Below the pieces are notes generated by a model. That model worked only from the letters and a program-made list of their open reading frames with translations. It was not told the DNA's origin and ran no database searches. The position numbers and the translations under genes are program-made. Source: Malachius bipustulatus (lineage: Eukaryota; Arthropoda; Insecta; Coleoptera; Melyridae). Taken from it: a DNA stretch of 64,000 bases. This document shows positions 24,208 through 34,815 of this stretch, in pieces (the first letter of the stretch is position 1; each line of letters opens with the position of its first letter). The stretch spans positions 56,166,404 to 56,230,403 of the forward strand of contig OU342633.1 of assembly GCA_910589415.1 (NCBI GenBank). Reading direction: 5' to 3'.

Positions 24208-24212
24208 ATTAT
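24208..24212. repeat. BEL-2 target-site duplication (attat), left copy
   Basis: attat directly before the 5' LTR recurs directly after the 3' LTR at 30939-30943. Confidence 0.9.
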
Positions 24213-24782
24213 TGTTTCGTCCTTGGCGAATAATCGATTCGTATTCTCTAAGACACCACCGTTTCCTACCCCTTCCTCTCCCTTTACACATCGGGAAGAA
24301 GGAAAAGGACACCTGACCGGACAGGACCACACATAGAGAGGAGAGTCGAGGTTTAACATCGAGAGAGAAAAGAACTCGACAGAGTGCCGTTCGTACCAGA
24401 CTCGTCGATGCTGGTGTTACGGAAACGGGATACCTAGTTCTTTAATTAAATAAGGAAGCGGTATAAAGTAGTGGAACAATCGTGGGTACCTACATAGTGA
24501 AGCAGAGTGAACAATAATAATAGTTACAACATCTCGCAAATTAAAACAAGTGCCCCTTTAGTCGGACAAGACACAAGGTCAGTAATTTCGATAATTATTA
24601 TTAATAATTGTGTTCCTGTCAATCATTGGCAATTACAGCCTGGTCCTTCCCTAAATTTTGATCCTGTCATCCGTGGCGATTCGTTATTACCATCGCGGCA
24701 TCGAGCCGCATTAATTTAGCCCCCTTTCAGGATCGAATCGCGTCGTTAATATTTCGTGTTGCTCTTTGACGCGGAGTTAACA
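24213..24782 (+). repeat. BEL-2 5' LTR (570 bp)
   Basis: Starts tgtttcgtccttggcg and ends gacgcggagttaaca. It appears identical to 30369-30938, including a chance 70-codon open frame present in both. It is probably the element promoter. Confidence 0.95.
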
Positions 24783-24788
24783 TTTTTT

Positions 24789-24811
24789 TGGTCCCTCCGT
24801 AGTCGGATAGG
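24789..24811 (+). other. BEL-2 putative primer binding site
   Basis: tggtccctccgtagtcgg begins six bases after the LTR. It starts with TGG, as a site complementary to a tRNA CCA end must. It resembles the BEL-1 site (tggtccttcgagccggat) at both ends but differs in the middle, so I do not assign a tRNA. Confidence 0.5.
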
Positions 24812-25061
24812 AAAGCTCGTGGAAATATAGTTCATTAATTGGTTGCATCATTTGTTTGAAATTAGTTTCTCACTCACTGTGTTAAGGTAGCCTGTTTGTA
24901 GGTCAAAGGATTCGAAATAGTCGATCCAAAGGACGCCAGACGGCATTTTCACCCATTCCACTAATTTTACTCCATTCTCACCTCACTCCACTTCTTCGTT
25001 CGTTGCAGGTGTTCGTTTTAAAAACCTCTGTAATAGTTGAAATATTTTCTCTCTGAATTCG

Positions 25062-25490
25062 CAGGGCAGAATATTGATTTTTGCATTCACGGTTTACTGG
25101 GTACACTCGGTATCTTAAGTATTGTTGTTGGTGAATTCAAATTCAATAATTTATTTTCAACTCGATATTAAATAAGTAACTTTCACTTGGTTAGGTACTT
25201 ATTTTTAGTATTGCTCATCGTTCGTTGTTGTTGTATTTTTTACAGGTTTTTAACGAATAACCCTTTTTCGTTGTTACAGGGAAAATATTGATTTTTGTAT
25301 TCACGGTATACCTACTGGGTACACTCGGTATCTCAAGTATTGTTTTTTGGTGAATTTCAAAGTCAATTTATTTTCAACTCGTTTTTAAATAAGTAACCTT
25401 CACTTGGTTAGGTACTTATTTTTAGTTATTGTTCGTATTTCGTTGTCGTTGTATTTTTTTACAGGTGTAAAAAATAACCCTTATTCGTTT
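25062..25490 (+). repeat. tandem duplication in the BEL-2 leader
   Basis: Two diverged direct copies of about 215 bp (25062-25276 and 25277-about 25490). Each starts cagggcagaatattgattttt or a near match and ends with a pyrimidine tract followed by acaggt. The gag start follows 35 bp later. Confidence 0.8.
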
Positions 25491-25525
25491 ATTGCTTTAG
25501 TGTTTTGTTGATACTCTTTAGCAAA

Positions 25526-28500
25526 ATGTCCAACACTTTGGTCGGAGCAAACGCTTCTGTTTCGAAGTTTTTGACTCGTTTGAACTCGATTCTGACAGTA
25601 GTTTCAGCACCCATTGATGAAAAGTCGCGTTTTAATGTCCTGGCTGCATGCGACAGCGCTTCAGATTTGTACAATCAGGTGCAGGAGGTTGATAGAAATA
25701 TCCTGATTACGGTTGAGTCGGCAGATAAGAGTGCTTTGGTCGTAGATGTGTCATCGGAGATTTGGAAATCATACTCGGGACTACTTATCGAAGTTGATTC
25801 GGTTTATTTTCAGATTAGAGCGGTTCAATTGTCGTTGGAATCGACTCAGGATACGGTGGTGAAATCACGTCATGGTTCGAGTGAATCGTTAAATAGTCGA
25901 CAGTCTGGTGCTCCCGCGCTACCCCCCTCTGCAAGTTCACATGTGAAATTGCCTCGTATCGGTATACCTACTTTTGATGGTTCGTTGAGGATGTGGTCGG
26001 TTTATTATGATTTGTTTAGGACTTTGATTCATTCGAATGATTCGTTAGCTCCAATTGAGAAGTTCCAGTATTTAGTTTCGACTTTGTCAAAGGAACCTCT
26101 TACCCTTGTCAAACATTTACCACTGACAGATGACAATTATGTGATAGCTTTCGATACTCTTGTCCAAAGGTATCAGAATGAGCGAGTACTTGCGACGTGT
26201 TATTGGCAGGCGATTTGTAATGCTCCCAAAATAACGGATTCTGATTCCTCACAATCGCTTCGTGAATTGTTGAATACCTTTTCAGAAAATATTACAGCTT
26301 TGGGTCAGGTCTCAGGCGTCTCTCTCTGGGATTTCACTTTGTTCAACTGGTTGCTACAGAAATTGGATAACGCTACTCGAAAGCGTTTCGAACTCCAATT
26401 TGCATCTGAAGAGTTTCCATCATATCAGGATTTGCACAAGTTTTTGTCGTCACAGTGTCGTGCATTAGAATCATCTTTGGGGAATGACCTATCTCCGTCT
26501 GCAGTCGTTGGTAAGCGGAGTAGCGTCAAGTCTGGTGGAAAAGTGGAATCGAGGAATTCACATGCATTTTTGTCAACGTCGAGTGCGTCTTCATCGAAGC
26601 AGTCGTGCTTCCATTGTAATGGAGAACACCCGATCTCGAATTGTCGTTCTTTTTTGAAGTTGGACCCGCGCAAGCGTTTTGAGGCTGTGAAGGCAGCGCG
26701 CTTGTGCCTAAATTGTTTTGGCCCTTCACACTTGGTGAAGCAGTGCCCCTCTTCTCATTCGTGTAAGGAGTGTGCAGGTCGGCACCACTCTTTATTACAT
26801 TTCGTTAAACTTAGTAATTCGGATGGAGCAGCTTCTCATCGAGTTGAGCCGCCTCCAGTCGCATCCACGGTTGCCATGTCTTCTCTCCCATCCTTTCAGG
26901 ATGTTCGTTCTCGTTCTCGTAGCAATACTACGGTTCTTTTAGCAACCGCATGTATTGAAGTTCAAGACAAGTGGGGCAACTATCAAGTGGTTCGTTCTTT
27001 AATTGACTCTGGCAGTCAGTCGTCTTTTATTACTGATCGGTGCCGCAAGCGTTTGGGCTTGCACTTGAATCGATCATCAACACCTATTTCTTGTTTGGGT
27101 CACGTGACCTTGGGATCGGCCCAGGGATCATCTGATTGCATTATTCGTCCCGTTGGGGTACCATCACCTACTTTTAAAGTAAGTACTTTGGTCTTGCCCA
27201 ATATTTGTGGAAAACTTCCCAGTGTTGACATTTCGCCATCGAAGGCGCTTGATAATTTGAAGTTAGCGGATCCTAATTGGTACACGCCTGGTTCTGTCGA
27301 TGTTTTGCTAGGAGCTGACATCTTTCCCAATATTGTTCATGGTGGTTATTTGTCGGGCAGTGATAACTGTCCAGCCGCAATGAACACGACGTTTGGTTGG
27401 GTTCTTTTGGGAACCATTTCGTCGAAGGTTGCGGGCGAGGTTCAAGCTTGTTTTGCGTCGGTAGATTCGACCCTTGAAGAGACTCTTAAGGCATTTTGGA
27501 GAGTTGAGGAGGTGCCTTCAGTTGAGGTTTGCTCTAATGAGGAACAAGAGGCTGAGTCGTTGTTCGTTGAGTCTCATTATCGAGAAGAATCAGGTCGTTT
27601 TGGGGTATTGTTGCCATTTAAGGATAGCAAAGAGTTGCCTATCTTTAATGATTCGTTGAATGTCGCAGATCGTCGTTTGCTCGCTTTGGAGAGACGATTG
27701 TCGAGGTTGCCTCACATTAGAGACATGTATGTAGAGTTTATGAAAGATTATTTGAAGGCTGGGCACATGTCGTTGGTGCCATTGGAGTCGGAATCTGCAA
27801 ACTCTTATTACATTCCGCATCATTGCGTTTTTAAAGACCCTGGTGTTTCGATGTCTTCTGATGTGTCTTCGCTCGCCCCAGTATCGTCGAAAATTCGTGT
27901 CGTGTTCGACGCCTCGGCCAAAGCATCGAACAATCTTTCGTTAAATGATACCTTGTTGATTGGTCCGAAGTTGCAAAATGACATCACTAGTGTTTTGCTT
28001 CGTTTTCGAGAGAACAAATTCGTGTTCACTTGTGACATTAGGCAGATGTATCGGCAAATTTTAGTTGGAGATTCACATCGACAGTATCAATTAATTCGTT
28101 GGCGTTTTTCAGAAAAGGATCCTATTCGAAGTTACAAATTGAACACTGTAACTTATGGTGTTTCGTCCTCGCCATATTTGGCCATTAGGTGCTTGTTACA
28201 ATTAGCTCAAGAAAATTCTGAGAAGTTTCCTCTCGCTTCGAAAGCCATTCGTCTCGGGCTTTATGTCGATGATTTTGCCATTGGGGCAAATCAAATCGAG
28301 GAAACCTTGGAGTTGAGAAATCAGCTCATTTCGCTATTGCAATTGGGACAATTTGAGTTGCGGAAATGGTCTGCTAACAATCCACAATTGCTTCAGGATC
28401 TGCCGGTTGAACATTGTCAACAGCAGTCATCCAACTTTGATTCGGAATCGGACTTTTCGGTGAAAATTCTTGGCCTTCAGTGGCAATCGGCTACTGATTC

Positions 28501-30223
28501 GTTTTCGTTCATGGTTAAGTCCATAGATTCACCTTGTACTAAGAGAAGCATTCTCTCAGAAGTCGCTAAGATCTATGACCCGTTGGGTTTCTTGTGCCCA
28601 TTGACCTTTATGGCAAAACGAGTCATTCAACATTTGTGGTATCTCGGGCTGGATTGGGATGAAGATCCACCAGCTGATGTTGTCGAAAAGTGGAATCGAT
28701 ATAAGTCCACTCTTCATGTTTTATCCAAGTTGACAATCCCTAGGTGCTTGGTTCCCGAAGGATCTTTCGTGTCGTGTCAACTGCACGCATTTTGTGATGC
28801 GTCGACTGCAGGTTATGCGGGTGTGGTGTATTATCGTTTCGAGGACGCCGATGGCAATGTGCAGGTTCGTTTCGTTACTGCCAAGTCTCGTGTTGCTCCG
28901 CTCAAACCACTCTCCGTTCCACGGCTGGAATTGTGTGCCGCAGTCTTACTATCAGATCTCGTTTCGTTCGTCCTTGAACAAGGTCCTCAATCCATTGTTG
29001 TTGATAAGGTTTTCGCTTGGAGTGACTCTTCGGTCGCTCTATCCTGGATCAAGTCGTCTCCACATCGGTGGAAGACTTTTGTTTCGAATCGTGTCGTCCA
29101 CATTCAGGATCGAATTCCTCCGGATTGTTGGAATCATGTACGTTCAGGTGACAACCCAGCGGACGTCGCGTCTCGGGGCTTGTTACCAGAGGAGTTAGTC
29201 GGGGCTTCCGCATGGTGGGCGGGGCCTGAATTCCTCAGATTGCCGCTGGAATCTTGGCCAGCACTCTTTCCCATTGCTCCCACTTCTGATGTTGAACTGG
29301 AGAAAAGGAATATTGTTTTGTTCGCTACGATAGAGATTTCGGATGTCGATGTTTTGTTGAAAAGATTTTCTTCTTTGAGGAAAATTCAGGGTATTATCGC
29401 TCGTTGTTTTCGTTTCACTAACAATTGTCGTGCTGTCAATAGGACCACTGGTGCATTGAGTGTCTCTGAGTTGCATGCTGCTCTCATGCACATTGTTAGA
29501 ATTGTTCAATCTTCGGTCTTCTCTTCGGAATTGGAGAAAATTCGCTCTGGTAAACCATGTGCCAAGTACTTGCAGTCATTGTCGCCCTTTATTGATGATT
29601 TCGGTATTTTGCGAGTCGGGGGTCGACTGTTGCATTCGGGTTTAGCATTCGACGCTAAATATCCCGCATTGTTGCCAGGAAGGCATAGGTTGGTTGAACT
29701 TTTGATTGATCAGATACATCGAGGTAATTTGCACCCAGGAGTGAACACTACTCATTATCTCCTTCAACAAAACTTTTGGATCCTGTCTGCTCGTAGGGTC
29801 ATTCGTAGTTATTTGTCGAAATGCAATCGTTGCTTTCGCACTCGTCCCCTCTCGTTGGAGCCTCCCATGGGGAATTTACCTGTCGCTCGTGTCTCCCAAT
29901 TGAAGCCTTTTAGTTGTGTCGGGGTCGATTATGGGGGACCCTTTCCTATTGTCTTGTCGAGGTATAGGGGTGTCAAAACTTCTAAAGCCTATTTATGTTT
30001 GTTCGTATGTTTCGCGACTCGCGCGATTCATCTCGAGATCGCTTCTGATTTGTCGTCAGAGACTTTCCTAGCAGCTCTAGGAAGAATTGTTTCTTTGCAC
30101 CCTGATGCGGATGGTGTCGCCAGGGTTGCCTCGGTTCTACGACCAAAGGTCTTCGTAAACGACCTCTGGTCAAACTTTCCCCGTTACCTAACCAGTAACG
30201 GACTCAGGGAATTTCGTCCCTGA
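25526..30223 (+). CDS. BEL-2 gag-pol polyprotein, integrase core deleted
   Basis: The start is the ATG at 25526 (gcaaaATGtcc, MSNTLVGANAS); an upstream in-frame TTG is not needed. The frame is 1565 codons long. Present: a DUF1759-type gag region; a CCHC knuckle at residue 361 with spacing one residue shorter than in BEL-1; protease DSGS at 494; RT YVDD at 913-916; RNase H region; integrase HHCC region; and the first integrase aspartate at 1468 (VDYGG). Shortly after, at about 30075-30090, the sequence jumps to what in BEL-1 lies about 198 codons later, so the second Asp and the Glu of the DDE triad are gone. The jump is in frame. Near 30130 the frame shifts again; the family C-terminus continues in another frame to a stop at 30196-30198. 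Confidence 0.92.
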   Translation: MSNTLVGANASVSKFLTRLNSILTVVSAPIDEKSRFNVLAACDSASDLYNQVQEVDRNILITVESADKSALVVDVSSEIWKSYSGLLIEVDSVYFQIRAVQLSLESTQDTVVKSRHGSSESLNSRQSGAPALPPSASSHVKLPRIGIPTFDGSLRMWSVYYDLFRTLIHSNDSLAPIEKFQYLVSTLSKEPLTLVKHLPLTDDNYVIAFDTLVQRYQNERVLATCYWQAICNAPKITDSDSSQSLRELLNTFSENITALGQVSGVSLWDFTLFNWLLQKLDNATRKRFELQFASEEFPSYQDLHKFLSSQCRALESSLGNDLSPSAVVGKRSSVKSGGKVESRNSHAFLSTSSASSSKQSCFHCNGEHPISNCRSFLKLDPRKRFEAVKAARLCLNCFGPSHLVKQCPSSHSCKECAGRHHSLLHFVKLSNSDGAASHRVEPPPVASTVAMSSLPSFQDVRSRSRSNTTVLLATACIEVQDKWGNYQVVRSLIDSGSQSSFITDRCRKRLGLHLNRSSTPISCLGHVTLGSAQGSSDCIIRPVGVPSPTFKVSTLVLPNICGKLPSVDISPSKALDNLKLADPNWYTPGSVDVLLGADIFPNIVHGGYLSGSDNCPAAMNTTFGWVLLGTISSKVAGEVQACFASVDSTLEETLKAFWRVEEVPSVEVCSNEEQEAESLFVESHYREESGRFGVLLPFKDSKELPIFNDSLNVADRRLLALERRLSRLPHIRDMYVEFMKDYLKAGHMSLVPLESESANSYYIPHHCVFKDPGVSMSSDVSSLAPVSSKIRVVFDASAKASNNLSLNDTLLIGPKLQNDITSVLLRFRENKFVFTCDIRQMYRQILVGDSHRQYQLIRWRFSEKDPIRSYKLNTVTYGVSSSPYLAIRCLLQLAQENSEKFPLASKAIRLGLYVDDFAIGANQIEETLELRNQLISLLQLGQFELRKWSANNPQLLQDLPVEHCQQQSSNFDSESDFSVKILGLQWQSATDSFSFMVKSIDSPCTKRSILSEVAKIYDPLGFLCPLTFMAKRVIQHLWYLGLDWDEDPPADVVEKWNRYKSTLHVLSKLTIPRCLVPEGSFVSCQLHAFCDASTAGYAGVVYYRFEDADGNVQVRFVTAKSRVAPLKPLSVPRLELCAAVLLSDLVSFVLEQGPQSIVVDKVFAWSDSSVALSWIKSSPHRWKTFVSNRVVHIQDRIPPDCWNHVRSGDNPADVASRGLLPEELVGASAWWAGPEFLRLPLESWPALFPIAPTSDVELEKRNIVLFATIEISDVDVLLKRFSSLRKIQGIIARCFRFTNNCRAVNRTTGALSVSELHAALMHIVRIVQSSVFSSELEKIRSGKPCAKYLQSLSPFIDDFGILRVGGRLLHSGLAFDAKYPALLPGRHRLVELLIDQIHRGNLHPGVNTTHYLLQQNFWILSARRVIRSYLSKCNRCFRTRPLSLEPPMGNLPVARVSQLKPFSCVGVDYGGPFPIVLSRYRGVKTSKAYLCLFVCFATRAIHLEIASDLSSETFLAALGRIVSLHPDADGVARVASVLRPKVFVNDLWSNFPRYLTSNGLREFRP

Positions 30224-30228
30224 CTTGT

Positions 30229-30315
30229 CGTTTCGTTTCGTTTCGTTTTTGTCGTTAGTTTCGTTTTCGTTGGTTTCGTTTTTGTCGTTAATTTCGTTTT
30301 CGTTAATTTCGTTGT
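30229..30315 (+). repeat. TTTCG/TCGTT-rich repeat after BEL-2 pol
   Basis: Irregular repetition of tttcgttt and gtcgttaa units between the stop codon and the polypurine tract. Confidence 0.8.
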
Positions 30316-30351
30316 GGGTTCAATTTTCTGATAGCGGAAAATTCCTCCGGT

Positions 30352-30368
30352 AATTTTGGTGGGCGGTA
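30352..30368 (+). other. BEL-2 polypurine tract
   Basis: aattttggtgggcggta directly precedes the 3' LTR and is identical to the BEL-1 tract. Confidence 0.75.
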
Positions 30369-30938
30369 TGTTTCGTCCTTGGCGAATAATCGATTCGTAT
30401 TCTCTAAGACACCACCGTTTCCTACCCCTTCCTCTCCCTTTACACATCGGGAAGAAGGAAAAGGACACCTGACCGGACAGGACCACACATAGAGAGGAGA
30501 GTCGAGGTTTAACATCGAGAGAGAAAAGAACTCGACAGAGTGCCGTTCGTACCAGACTCGTCGATGCTGGTGTTACGGAAACGGGATACCTAGTTCTTTA
30601 ATTAAATAAGGAAGCGGTATAAAGTAGTGGAACAATCGTGGGTACCTACATAGTGAAGCAGAGTGAACAATAATAATAGTTACAACATCTCGCAAATTAA
30701 AACAAGTGCCCCTTTAGTCGGACAAGACACAAGGTCAGTAATTTCGATAATTATTATTAATAATTGTGTTCCTGTCAATCATTGGCAATTACAGCCTGGT
30801 CCTTCCCTAAATTTTGATCCTGTCATCCGTGGCGATTCGTTATTACCATCGCGGCATCGAGCCGCATTAATTTAGCCCCCTTTCAGGATCGAATCGCGTC
30901 GTTAATATTTCGTGTTGCTCTTTGACGCGGAGTTAACA
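30369..30938 (+). repeat. BEL-2 3' LTR (570 bp)
   Basis: Second LTR copy, matching 24213-24782, followed by the attat duplication at 30939-30943. Confidence 0.95.
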
Positions 30939-30940
30939 AT

Positions 30941-31110
30941 TATAAAGTCGCATTAAGCTAATGGGCGGATTTTTATGGCCGTTTCTAAAGAAAGTATGGA
31001 TCCCGGGACGAAAATTATTATTATGACAGCTACAAAAATGTTAATAAAAGTGACTACTAGCTCCAAAAACGTCCTCAGAAATCTGCCCGTTAACTGAAAG
31101 AGCCTTTATA
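30941..31110. mobile_element. 170-bp MITE next to BEL-2, same family as 15886
   Basis: Starts tataaagtcgcattaagct and ends with a diverged reverse complement (ctgcccgttaactgaaagag, then cctttata). It shares ends and spacing with 15886-16083. BEL-2 inserted at its left edge, so the target duplication overlaps its first bases. Confidence 0.75.
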
Positions 31111-32730
31111 ATGTAATATTCACTGTGTAAGAGTCTAGAACATTTATTTCTACCACCTCGGATTGCATATATAAATAAATAATAATATAAATGAACTGTA
31201 TAGGAGGAAGAGTATTCAGTCTTGATTGAAATCGCACTTATTATTAGCATATACCAATTCGCTGGTTTCAGGTCTTTTTCGTCATTTAAAAGGATTTACT
31301 GTTGTTTTAATAGTCCGTGCTGACCTGACTAATCTTGATCTAATCTAGACGTGAGCGCCTCCCCTATGGCCTGTTTGGTATGATGGTTCTTCAGTGGCCG
31401 TCTCTTCTGCTGCTGTAACCTTCAGCCTTTATCAGCAGTCCCCGACAGCCGAAGGGCTTCTGCACCGATGCACTGACCCTACCTCTGCCCCAAATACCAA
31501 ATATATTGGGAGCTGAAGAAATCCGCGGGATCAGGGATTAGTAACGGAGGATCCTTCTCCGGCAGTGGCGGCTCCTGGATTGCAAAGTTAGTGAAGTGTA
31601 GATACAAATATGCAGAACAAAGTTCCGTCGGCTCGAGAATTCGATTTTTGAAAAAGTCCGGTCAGCTGATTTTATTTTTTTTTGTAATGCTTTACAAGCT
31701 CAAAAAAACTATAGTTGGGACGTTGCAAAAGTCAATACGGCCCTTAACGGGGGCCTTAAAATTCTCGGATCCTTCGGATCCTCGGATTTTCAATAGGTCG
31801 ATCGTATTTGGGGGTCCCGCAAGGTTCGTTCCTGCCAAATTTCAACTCGATCGGTGCAACTTAGAGTGTTTCCTGAGATCTTCCCGAAAAAAAAAAACTA
31901 AATTCCCGGTACACTTCCCGGTAACGGATCCCGTTCATTTCAACAGGCATCGTGAGACCGTGCGTGCGTCTCTGGTGTTTTCTAGGAAAGTCACAGATCG
32001 ACAGACCGAGTGACAGACAAAATTGCCGCAACATTTTTTACGTAATAATCCTGTGATGAGACGTGAATTCGTACAAGGACAGGGAAGGCACGTCGCAAAC
32101 ATTGACATGAGATTTAAAAATTGCAAAATAATTGTATATTCGTTGAAAATATGATAATGTCCAATCTGCGATGAAGATTGAATTGAAGATGGGCGTAACC
32201 TCGTTCGTGGTCTTTAAAATAGATAAACGGACGACAGGCTTAAAAGAACAGAGATGAGCGAAGAAGAGCGAAGAGCGGCGTGGAGGAGCGAGGAGAGGCA
32301 ATCGATCGATATAGTCATCCACGTGGCGGCTGCCGGCGGCGGCGTCATCTATCGGTCGTGAATGTGCCTTTATTATTCTGCACACAACAATTTTTCCAAT
32401 TGTTACACTTAATTTTCATCATGCAGTTTCATAATTTTCGATTCATATTTTTCGGAAACGACCTTTAAATTCTAAGGGGACCATGGAGTGAATAAGGGTG
32501 ATGCTTTCTTTGCATCACCGTCCTTATTGATGTCGGTCTCAAGCTAATGAGGCATTCCAGCGGGGCAAGGAAAAATTTCCAAAAAAATCGTCAAATAATC
32601 AATATGCCATCTTAATGGTAAGGTAGTTAAGTTTCGTACTAGTGCCGTGATACTCTAGAGGCCCATCATACTAACCTCGATTCGTATAATGTAAAGGTAC
32701 AGCGAAGCAGATAATCTGCAGACTCACAAT
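31111..32730. other. no intact gene; repeat fragments
   Basis: 31680-32030 is the inverted relative of 21800-22260. The stretch 31360-31600 is less AT-rich (ctctgccccaaataccaaat region) and may be part of an old retroelement, but no frame supports this. The rest is unassigned. Confidence 0.4.
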
Positions 32731-33680
32731 ATGACAGAGGACAACCATGCACCGGTTATACCGAGGCATGGATCTGCCCAACAAGAACTGAAAGAGTCCA
32801 TCCAGGCAGATCCCATCCCGGGTATGCCTAGTGACGAGTTACCACCTCAGTTCTGCTTCAACAAAAAATTCCACATCCTCTTCCCTGGCAGGAAGGAACG
32901 GAAAAACGGGATCCCAGCGTTAGCTCACTCGACCTGGTACACGGACGATTCCAGAACGCCCCAAGGCACTGGAGCCGGCCTATACGAAAAATCAAAACAA
33001 GTTAAAGTGGTTTCAGGCCGAGACGGTTGCTATCGAACATTGTGGTAAAGAAATCAGAGGGCTTAACTTGACTCACACAAGAATAGCGATCTGTACTGAC
33101 AGCCAATAAGCTGCTTCAAAGGCACTGGCCTCACCAGTAATCACATTACGGAACGTGATGGACACTGCACGTGCACGAATGCCCTGGAGGACATAACTGA
33201 CACCAACAACGTCACTCTGGTGTAAATACCAGGGCTGCCTCCATCAGATCCGAACCCTACTGCGGGGTGAAAAAAAGTCTCAAGAGAAGCACCTTAATAG
33301 AGTGGTTGCTCTCAGAAACTCTGACCAAATGGAACAGATCCACAGAGCAGAGGCATGCGAAGAAGTTCATCAAAGAACCCTCGCAGGCGGTTACGACAAA
33401 TCTAGTAGGCCTCAGCGGTACCAGACTGAGGATAACCTTTACACTGAGGATAACGGGACACTGTCGACTCCGCAAACACTTAACCAGGGTCGGAGGGGCA
33501 GACGACGGAGAAGGACCGACAACTATATAGGTCCCGGTTCCTGCGCCTAGGCGCTGGAAGACCTACTCCAGAGAGCTACATTAAATCTCCCAACAGTCTC
33601 TGGAAGTTGGTAAAAGAAAACAACTAGAGCTGGAAGAGGAGCTCTAACTATAGGGAGGGCACAATTTTGATCTCAACAGG
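32731..33680 (+). pseudogene. decayed LINE, RNase H and C-terminal region
   Basis: Peptide fragments in shifting plus frames fit the RNase H domain and C-terminus of an I/Jockey-like LINE. They are WYTDDSRTPQGTGAGLYEKS near 32935 (usual TDGS changed to TDDS), IAICTDSQ near 33085 and TGHCRLRKHLTRVGGADDG near 33450. Several frameshifts and stops separate them. The copy is old and inactive, and belongs to a different family from the LINE at 42.9 kb. Confidence 0.65.
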
Positions 33681-34468
33681 TCGCAGTGCACACCTATACA
33701 GAAGGCCCCCCACTGCAGTCTACAATGGGTCCGCAGGGTACCGTTTTTAAGATACAGAGTTAAAAAATATTATTTTATCGGTTTTTCTCAAAAACCGTTT
33801 ACATTAAAGCTTAACCCTTAAGTTGTTATTGTTCGTAATTACCTGATATTTTATTAAATAAATATTATCAGTAAATCATTCTTGATAGTTTGTTTTATTC
33901 TTTATGATTATAACAACTCGACGAGTGAAACATAAAAGGCAAAAAGGTTACATTATCAATGAAAAAATAATAGTCTGCAATAAGAAAAAATAAAGTGCCG
34001 AACATTTTCGGCAGCCGTCCCTCTGCCATTGCAAAAATTCCCGTCTGCATGAGCCCCAAGAAACATACAATTGGTGCCGTCGTGAAAGGGTTAAACATTC
34101 AAGCAACAATAAAAACTCCAACACTGACATTAAAAAAAAATGTACCTAGTAAGGTCTCGCGGTTCCTGAGGTATCAAAAAACTGAAAAAATAATTATTTT
34201 GACACCCTGTATCTGGAAAACGGTGAGTTTGCGGACCCCATGTTAATAGGAACTTGTTTTTTTCTAGAAACGAGCCAGGAAATCACACCTTTCATTTATT
34301 TTTCCGACACATATTTTAAAACCCCCTGTATAGAATAACCTGTATACCAGAGTGCCCCCGCTTTGGTGTACAGGGTGACCCAGCTCATTCGAGTCCGTCT
34401 CTGCGTGGGCTATGAATTTTTTAATTTTGTCATTTATACAAATTCAAATGCAGCGTTTCAATGCCCAC
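33681..34468. repeat. unclassified repeat sequence with CACCCTGTA-type ends
   Basis: A ggtccgcagggtaccg...gatacagagtt block near 33725 pairs with gacaccctgtatctgg...gcggacccc near 34200, giving an imperfect inverted pair. Further ccctgtata and tacagggtgac fragments lie at 34323-34380. No gene is seen. Confidence 0.45.
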
Positions 34469-34815
34469 AATTTCAAATTATTTTGAATTGTACATACAGA
34501 GTGTTCCATATGAGAGTGGCATATCAGAGTTGTGTTTTTTAAATGGAACGGTCTTATGTTATTGCATTGTTAGGGTGTCAGGGAAGAAAAACTAAGAACG
34601 CGAAAATCGCCATTTTCAAAGTTCAAAATTGAAAATTCTGAAAATGGCCTTGAACTTTGAAAATGGCGATTTTCGCGTTCTTAGTTTTTCTTCCCTGACA
34701 CCCTAACAATGCAATAACATAAGACCGTTCCATTTAAAAAACACAACTCTGATATGCCACTCTCAAATAGAACACTCTGTATAATGTACAGTTCAAAATA
34801 ATTTGAAATTGTACA
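34469..34815. mobile_element. near-perfect palindromic element (about 347 bp)
   Basis: The arms (about 170 bp each) pair almost perfectly around an axis near 34640; the core repeats aaaatggcgattttcgcgttc in both orientations. A cagagtgttccat terminus beside TA lies at 34497 with its partner at 34779, and the pairing extends another 30 bp outside. The arms match parts of the 59.6-61.0 kb element. Confidence 0.85.

Larger units (their letters stand above)
24213..30938 (+). mobile_element. BEL-2: BEL/Pao element with defective integrase
   Basis: A 6726-bp plus-strand element with 570-bp LTRs that I read as identical, TG...CA ends, a perfect 5-bp duplication, a primer-binding-like site, a polypurine tract shared with BEL-1, and one long gag-pol frame. 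The frame lacks most of the integrase catalytic core. It is a different but related lineage from BEL-1. Identical LTRs show a recent insertion. Confidence 0.93.

Noticed and set aside
24507..24719. 70-codon open frame, identical copy at 30663-30875
   Set aside because: It lies wholly inside the BEL-2 LTRs. The identity reflects LTR identity and the peptide has no domain.
28794..29198. 134-codon open frame inside BEL-2
   Set aside because: A shadow of the gag-pol frame in another phase.
31591..32013. 140-codon open frame
   Set aside because: It falls in a dispersed repeat whose relative at 21.8-22.3 kb does not keep the frame. No domain is seen.
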